Notes under the pieces: model-generated
What the model saw: only the letters and a program-made list of their open reading frames with translations
Databases searched by the model: none
What the model was told of the DNA's origin: nothing
Source: Streptomyces murinus
GTDB lineage: Bacteria > Actinomycetota > Actinomycetes > Streptomycetales > Streptomycetaceae
DNA length: 44,707 bases
Assembly (NCBI RefSeq): GCF_002154555.1
Contig: NZ_MUNF01000178.1
Span: forward strand, 1 to 44,707
Direction: 5' to 3'
Part shown: in pieces, positions 39,968 through 44,707 of the stretch
Position numbering within the stretch: position 1 is the first letter of the stretch
How the letters are laid out: every line of letters starts with the position of its first letter
Made by a program: the position numbers and the translations under genes

Positions 39968-41320
39968 ATGCCTCGATCAGCTCTTCGCGTGATGACGGCG
40001 GCGGTACTCGGCGCGCTGGTGTTGGTGGCCGGCTGCGCTGGTGGTGGCGGTGGCGACGGGGGAGCGGGCAAGGGTCGGCGGCCGGACGGCGCGCAGGTGA
40101 CGATCCAAGTGCCCGCCGACGCCCCGACGATCGCGGCGGCGGTGTCCCTCGCCCGCCCCGGCGACCTGGTGCTGGTCGCCCCCGGCGTCTACCACGAGTC
40201 GGTACGGATCAAGACGCCCCGCGTCACCCTGCGCGGCGCCTCCCGGGACAAGGTCGTCATCGACGGACGGCTGCGGCAGCCGAACGGTGTCGTCGTGGCG
40301 GCGCCCGGGGTGGCCGTGGAGAACCTGACCGTGGAGAACAACACGCAGAACGGGGTACTGGTGACCGGTTCCGCGGCGGCGGTCGCCGGACTGCCGGGGC
40401 GAAACGGCGGCTACGACACGGGAGATGAGCCGGTCACCTTCCTGAAGTCGTTCCTGGTCTCGTACGTGACCGCGACCCGCAACGGGCTGTACGGCATCTA
40501 CGCGTTCTCCGCCCAGAACGGTGTCATCGAGCACTCCTACGCCTCGGGCGGCGCCGACTCGGGGATCTATGTCGGACAGTGCAAGCCCTGCCGTGTCGTG
40601 GTGCGGGACAACATCGCCGAGCTCAACGCGGTCGGGTACGAGGGCACCAACGCGAGCGGCGACATGTACGTCGTCGGCAACCGCCTCGTCGGCAACCGCG
40701 TCGGCCTGACCACCGACTCCGACCACCAGGAGAAGCTCCTTCCGCAGCGCGGCGCGGTCGTCGCCGGGAACCTGATCGCGGACAACCAGCAGACCCGGAC
40801 CCCCGAACAGGCCGACGGGGGCTGGGGAATCGGTATCGGTGTCGACGGTGGCAGCGACAACCGGTTCCTGCGCAACCGGATCACCGGCAACACCAACGCA
40901 GGGTTCGTGATCACCGCGACCGCCGACGTACCGCCCGCCGGCAACCGGATCACGGACAACACCTTCGCCGCCAACGGCATCGACATCGGCTGGACGTTCC
41001 CCACCGCCACGCACGGCAAGGGCAATTGCCTGCACGGCAACGCGCTTCGTACGACCGTGCCGGCGCGGCTCGCGGCGACGGCGACGTGTCCCGTGGCAGC
41101 CAACTCGGCTTCACCGAGCGGTACTTGGACGGTACCGGCGGGGCCCCGAGGCATCCCGTTCACCGAGGTCGCCACGCCCGCCCCGCAACCGCAGTTCCCG
41201 AACGCCACGACCACCGGCGCCACCGAGGTGCCCGCCGTTCCGGCACTCCCGGACATCGAGAGCATCCCGCTGCCGCCTACGTCCCTGCTCGCCACCGGGG
41301 CGCGGGTGCGGACCTCCTGA
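39968..41320 (+). CDS. Parallel beta-helix lipoprotein (NosD/PbH1 repeats)
   Basis: A 450-residue surface lipoprotein. The signal peptide ends in LVAGC, the lipobox, followed by a Gly-rich linker. The body is a right-handed parallel beta-helix: an N-terminal cap-like TIAAAVSLARPGDLVLVAPGV typical of PbH1/NosD proteins, then repeated N/G-rich turns such as VENLTVENNTQNGVLV, RNGLYGIYAFSAQNGVIEHS, ADSGIYVGQ and NRFLRNRITGNTNAGFVI. CGM-like catalytic features of polysaccharide lyases cannot be recognised, so binding or cleavage of a glycan remains open. The C-terminus is Pro/Thr-rich (VATPAPQPQFPNATTT). It faces away from the DyP peroxidase with 87 bp between the starts. Confidence 0.9.
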   Translation: MPRSALRVMTAAVLGALVLVAGCAGGGGGDGGAGKGRRPDGAQVTIQVPADAPTIAAAVSLARPGDLVLVAPGVYHESVRIKTPRVTLRGASRDKVVIDGRLRQPNGVVVAAPGVAVENLTVENNTQNGVLVTGSAAAVAGLPGRNGGYDTGDEPVTFLKSFLVSYVTATRNGLYGIYAFSAQNGVIEHSYASGGADSGIYVGQCKPCRVVVRDNIAELNAVGYEGTNASGDMYVVGNRLVGNRVGLTTDSDHQEKLLPQRGAVVAGNLIADNQQTRTPEQADGGWGIGIGVDGGSDNRFLRNRITGNTNAGFVITATADVPPAGNRITDNTFAANGIDIGWTFPTATHGKGNCLHGNALRTTVPARLAATATCPVAANSASPSGTWTVPAGPRGIPFTEVATPAPQPQFPNATTTGATEVPAVPALPDIESIPLPPTSLLATGARVRTS

Positions 41321-41388
41321 ACGACGGGCACGGACTCGGCCACCCCGCCAACGGCCCCCTTGCCACCGAGGCCACCCCACGCCGCCCG

Positions 41389-42249
41389 CTACCCGGCCGA
41401 CGTAACCCCAGGCGCCGCCCGCACAGGAACATATTTCCGATCGTCGAAATCGATGACCACCGGTTGCGCCTCGGAAGCCACACCGGCCCGCACTCGATAC
41501 ATGGTCCCGTCGCCGCCGATCCAATACCGCACGGCACTACCGGAATTGGACCCGAGGGTGAATGAATTATCGGACGTCGCACGAGCGTTCGGCCCAGCCA
41601 TGACGTCCACCGAATGACCCCGCACCTTGTCCTTCCCGACCATTGCCGCGCCATTCTGCGGCAGCAGCTCCGCGTTGTCCGGTCGATCACTGCCCAGCCC
41701 GAGCGCGATGGCCAGTGAACTGTCCAGTGAGCTGCCGGACTTCTGGAGCGGGCGGCGGTACCAGCCGGACGCGGGCGGCGCGGGCGGTGCCGTGGCCGGG
41801 GCGTCGGTCATGGGGTGGACGAGCACGGCGGTGGCCGTCCACTGGATCAGCCCGTCACTGGACGTGTCGCGCCCGGCGCCACGCACCACCCCGTACCCGA
41901 TTCCGGCCCGGTAGTCGACGGACCCGGTGACGACCAGCCCGCCCGCGGCACTTGGCACGGTGATCGTCACCGCGCGGCCGCCCGCCTGGTAGTTGAGGAA
42001 GCGCGTGATGGCGAGCCGGTTCGCCTCGTCCGCCGTCAGCGCGCGCCGACCGGCCGAGTCACCGCCGCCGTCGATACCGCCGACGCCGCCGCCGATGAGG
42101 AAGAACGTCGTCCCCGCGGCGGCCACGAGGACGAGCGCGCCCGCGGCCCAGACCGATCGCGCCCATCGGCGGCGCCCGTCCTCCGTACCCCGCCGGAAAC
42201 CTCGCACGACTTTCGGCCCGATTCTCTGCCCGATTCCCTTGGTCCGCAC
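41389..42249 (-). CDS. Membrane-anchored hypothetical protein
   Basis: A 286-residue protein with one N-terminal span (SVWAAGALVLVAAAGTTFFL) after a basic cytoplasmic segment, a Gly-rich linker (GGGVGGIDGGGDSAG), then an extracellular domain of about 225 residues with ADEANRLAITRFLNYQAGG and several strands. I recognise no family. The GTG at 42249 is preferred because TAGCAT lies 8 bases upstream, which fits a leaderless start; a start 72 bases further upstream would add residues without support. It is convergent with the beta-helix lipoprotein and divergent from the SdrD-like gene. Confidence 0.78.
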   Translation of the reverse strand: MRTKGIGQRIGPKVVRGFRRGTEDGRRRWARSVWAAGALVLVAAAGTTFFLIGGGVGGIDGGGDSAGRRALTADEANRLAITRFLNYQAGGRAVTITVPSAAGGLVVTGSVDYRAGIGYGVVRGAGRDTSSDGLIQWTATAVLVHPMTDAPATAPPAPPASGWYRRPLQKSGSSLDSSLAIALGLGSDRPDNAELLPQNGAAMVGKDKVRGHSVDVMAGPNARATSDNSFTLGSNSGSAVRYWIGGDGTMYRVRAGVASEAQPVVIDFDDRKYVPVRAAPGVTSAG

Positions 42250-42257
42250 GCGGCGCG

Positions 42258-42263
42258 ATGCTA
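42258..42263 (-). promoter_or_regulatory. -10 box TAGCAT for a leaderless membrane-protein gene
   Basis: Read on the minus strand, TAGCAT ends 8 bases before the GTG at 42249, and no ribosome site precedes that GTG. Confidence 0.4.
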
Positions 42264-42395
42264 ACAGCTGCCGCGGACGTGTCTTCGGTTTTCCCGTTTC
42301 GGCTATATGACGTCCCGTCAACTTGTACTCTCCGAGCGGGGGTTGCCGTCAATTTGCCGAGTCGGGCGACGACGTAGACAACGCAAAGGAATGCG

Positions 42396-44707
42396 ATGCC
42401 ATTACGTAGGCTGCTGCGGGTGGGACTGTCCAGTCTGTTATTGATGGGCGGCGCCACCGGTACGATCGCGACAAGCGCCGGGCAGGCCGGCGCCTCGACC
42501 TCCGACGGCACACTGACCGTCGAGACACTGCGGGACTTCTTCGGCACCGGCGTCATCAACACGACCATGGACGTCCCGCAACGGGGCATGAAGGTCGACG
42601 TCACCGACCCCGCCGGACACCATGTCAACGGCGTCACGGACGCCACCGGAAAAGTCGTCGTCCAGCCCTCGGACAAGGGGCTGACCGGCGGCCGGTACCG
42701 CGTCGACGTCACCGTCCCCGCGCCCTACAGCGACTACCTGCGGGCGGCGCCGGCCTCCACGGCGGCGAACCACTTCGACAGCTTCACCTCCTTCGTGGAC
42801 GTCTCGGGCGGCAAGGACGCCTCGGTGATTACCGGCGTCTGGGACGCCGCCGACTACGCCCTGCCGGACTCCCGGTACTTCGTGCCGGTCCAGAACGGCG
42901 GCAGCGGAACGGACACCCGGGCACTGGTGGCCTTCGGTACGGGCGCCCGCGGCAACTGCCCCGACAAGGCGGCGTGTCCGGACGTACTCGACACCCAGGA
43001 CCAGGTGGGCACCACGTTCGGGCTCGCCTACGACAAGGACCGACAGCGGCTCTTCCAGGCGGAGTTCGCCCGGCGTTACACCAAGTACGGGCCCGACGGC
43101 GGCGACGCGATCTACACCGTGCCGGCCGGCGGCGGGGGCGCCCCGAAGCTGTTCGCGAAGGTGCCCGGTGCCTCGGTCACCCCGCACGACACCGCCCGCT
43201 TGATCAAGGACGCGGGCTTCACCGACGCGCCCGGCAAGGAGAGCATCGGCGGCCTTGCCCTGTCCGAGGACGGCTCGACGCTGTACGCGGTGAATCTGCG
43301 CAGCCGGTCACTGGTGAGCTTCGACGCGACCGGCGCCGCCGCCTCGGCGCCCCGGGCGACCGTGCCGATCCCGGACCCGGGCTGCGCGGCGTCCGGCGAC
43401 TGGCGGCCCTTCGGACTGACCACCCACGACAACACCCTGTACGTCGGCGGTGTGTGCTCCGCGGAGAGCACACAGAAGCGCGCCGATCTGAAGGCCGTCG
43501 TCTATGCCTACGACGGCAAGCGGTTCACCCCGGTGCTGACCCACGCGCTGACCGACGAGCGCGGCAACGTGCTCAGCGGCGACGCCGCCTTCCCGCAGGC
43601 CCACTTCTGGAACCCGTGGAACGGCAGCCTGAAGGACTGGGACAGCTTCAAGGTGAACAACACGATGATCGACCCGCAGCCGGAGCTGGCCTCCATGGCC
43701 GTCGCCCGTGACGGCTCGATGGTCCTCGGCTTCCGCGACCGGTTCATGGACATCGTCAGCTGGGGCGGCCTCGACCCGAGGCCCTCGAACGACGACGCCG
43801 AGAACGGCATGTCCGGCGGCGACATCAACATGGCCTGCGCCAAGCCCACCGGCGGCTACGACTGGGAAGGCACCGGAGCCTGCCCCAACCACGCGACTCC
43901 CGCCGTCGACGGTGCCGAGGCACCGGGCGTCGTCGAGTACTTCCCGGGCGACTTCTTCCCGAACGGCGGCTCCGCGACCCAGCCCGGACCGCACCAGGAG
44001 TCCTCGCTGGGCTCGGTCGCCTACATCCCGCAGCAGCAGTGGGTCGTCAGCACCCAGATGGACCCGACCGGCAACGTGATCACTGACGGCACCGGCTACT
44101 ACGACATCACCACCGGCGCCGGACCCGGCAACGACCCGGCCGCCAACGCCTACCAGTTCATCGGCCCGAACCAGAACGGGTTCGGCAAGGCCGGCGGCCT
44201 CGGCGACATCGCGTACGCCGCGGCCAACGCGCCGATCCAGATCGGCAACGTGGTCTGGTACGACGGCGATCACAACGGTATCCAGGACGCCGGGCAGGTG
44301 CTGCTGCCGGGCGCGACGGTCAACCTGCTGGACGCCGACGGCAAGCAGGTCGCCACGACGAAGACCGATGCCGACGGTGAGTACTACTTCGGCGGGGTCG
44401 GCGCGGACTATCAGCTGACGCCCGGCGCGAAGTACACCGTGCAGTTCGACGTGTGCACGGCCGACACCAGCGGGGTACCGGGCCAACCCGCCGCCGACGA
44501 GCTGCGGTTCACCCTCCCGCGCGCCGGCACCGACCGGGCCCACGACTCCAATGTGACCCCGCCGACCACCGGGCAGCTGTGCAGCGGGCAGGCACCGGTC
44601 ACCGCACCCGCGAAGCCGGGCGGTGTCGACCACACCATCGACGCCGGCGTGTACATCCCCAAGGCTGCCCCGCCGACCTCACCCCCGCCGACCACCACAC
44701 CCCCGTC
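42396..44707 (+). CDS. Large secreted SdrD-B/Cna-B-type surface protein, 3' end outside the window
   Basis: At least 770 residues, still open at the window edge. Signal peptide: PLRRLLRVG then a hydrophobic SSLLLMGGATGTIA and a likely AGA cleavage region. An N-terminal Cna-B-like segment (residues 35-115, MKVDVTDPAGHHVNG) is followed by a beta-propeller-like region with FGLAYDKDRQRLFQAEFARR and GGLALSEDGSTLYAVNL, and several cysteines. A SdrD B-like domain then begins near 44235 with IGNVVWYDGDHNGIQD, which has the calcium-binding DxDxNxxxD pattern, and YYFGGV. The end is Pro/Thr-rich (PPTSPPPTTTPP), as in wall-spanning linkers, so a sortase signal may follow. Start ATG 42396 has AAAGGA 5 bases upstream. 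It probably contributes to surface adhesion. Confidence 0.88.
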   Translation, partial: MPLRRLLRVGLSSLLLMGGATGTIATSAGQAGASTSDGTLTVETLRDFFGTGVINTTMDVPQRGMKVDVTDPAGHHVNGVTDATGKVVVQPSDKGLTGGRYRVDVTVPAPYSDYLRAAPASTAANHFDSFTSFVDVSGGKDASVITGVWDAADYALPDSRYFVPVQNGGSGTDTRALVAFGTGARGNCPDKAACPDVLDTQDQVGTTFGLAYDKDRQRLFQAEFARRYTKYGPDGGDAIYTVPAGGGGAPKLFAKVPGASVTPHDTARLIKDAGFTDAPGKESIGGLALSEDGSTLYAVNLRSRSLVSFDATGAAASAPRATVPIPDPGCAASGDWRPFGLTTHDNTLYVGGVCSAESTQKRADLKAVVYAYDGKRFTPVLTHALTDERGNVLSGDAAFPQAHFWNPWNGSLKDWDSFKVNNTMIDPQPELASMAVARDGSMVLGFRDRFMDIVSWGGLDPRPSNDDAENGMSGGDINMACAKPTGGYDWEGTGACPNHATPAVDGAEAPGVVEYFPGDFFPNGGSATQPGPHQESSLGSVAYIPQQQWVVSTQMDPTGNVITDGTGYYDITTGAGPGNDPAANAYQFIGPNQNGFGKAGGLGDIAYAAANAPIQIGNVVWYDGDHNGIQDAGQVLLPGATVNLLDADGKQVATTKTDADGEYYFGGVGADYQLTPGAKYTVQFDVCTADTSGVPGQPAADELRFTLPRAGTDRAHDSNVTPPTTGQLCSGQAPVTAPAKPGGVDHTIDAGVYIPKAAPPTSPPPTTTPP

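Noticed and set aside
1..44707. CRISPR array or tRNA gene
   Set aside because: No regularly spaced repeat-spacer pattern was found; the 29-bp array at 10220 has no unique spacers. No cloverleaf with T-loop and anticodon arm was noticed, including at the island edges.

Overview
The window is very GC-rich, with strongly C/G-biased third codon positions, frequent GTG starts, several apparently leaderless genes and many actinobacterial protein families (DUF4193, DUF3093, DUF3710, DUF3159, SARP and NB-ARC regulators). It is chromosomal DNA of a Streptomyces or close relative.

Region 1 (1-15.8 kb) is conserved core. It holds the end of a sensor kinase, DUF4193, an unknown protein, DUF3093, a PaaI-type thioesterase, dut, DUF3710, kdpD-kdpE without kdpFABC, an OB-fold protein, DUF3159, two RCK/TrkA proteins, a KimA/KUP-like APC permease and a TrmA/RlmCD-type RNA methyltransferase. 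As I recall the M. tuberculosis map, a similar set lies around Rv2689c-Rv2699c. KdpDE, the RCK pair, the KimA-like permease and a previously unlisted 37-codon single-span membrane ORF (11930-12043) suggest a potassium-homeostasis neighbourhood.

Region 2 (about 15.74-33.54 kb) is an accessory island. The last codons of the methyltransferase gene (15741-15770) recur 17.8 kb away at 33513-33542 with 26/30 bases identical and in a frame giving nearly the same peptide. This suggests integration at the 3' end of that gene with displacement of the old end. Inside are an excisionase-like HTH remnant, a 50-residue peptide and an unknown protein, a SARP-NB-ARC-TPR regulator with a triple 11-bp-period repeat upstream, and a tightly coupled four-gene minus-strand operon. 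That operon encodes a Cas4/RecB-like Fe-S nuclease with an internal duplication, a zinc-ribbon restriction-endonuclease-like protein, a DinG-type Fe-S helicase and a PIWI protein of the pPIWI-RE class. Diverging from it are an N6-methyltransferase-like protein whose catalytic NPPF/Y motif has become DLPS and a coupled soluble Ser/Thr kinase. This is the most novel part of the window: a probable pPIWI-RE defence system with unusual partners.

Region 3 (33.5-44.7 kb) returns to host-like genes, mostly of the cell envelope: an NlpC/P60 hydrolase, an XRE-NB-ARC-TPR regulator, a DUF4232 lipoprotein, a Tat-exported DyP-type peroxidase, a beta-helix lipoprotein, a membrane-anchored unknown protein, and a large secreted SdrD-B-domain protein that runs off the right end.

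No rRNA, tRNA, CRISPR array, insertion sequence or intact integrase was seen. All family assignments are by eye from motifs and architecture; none was checked by a database search.
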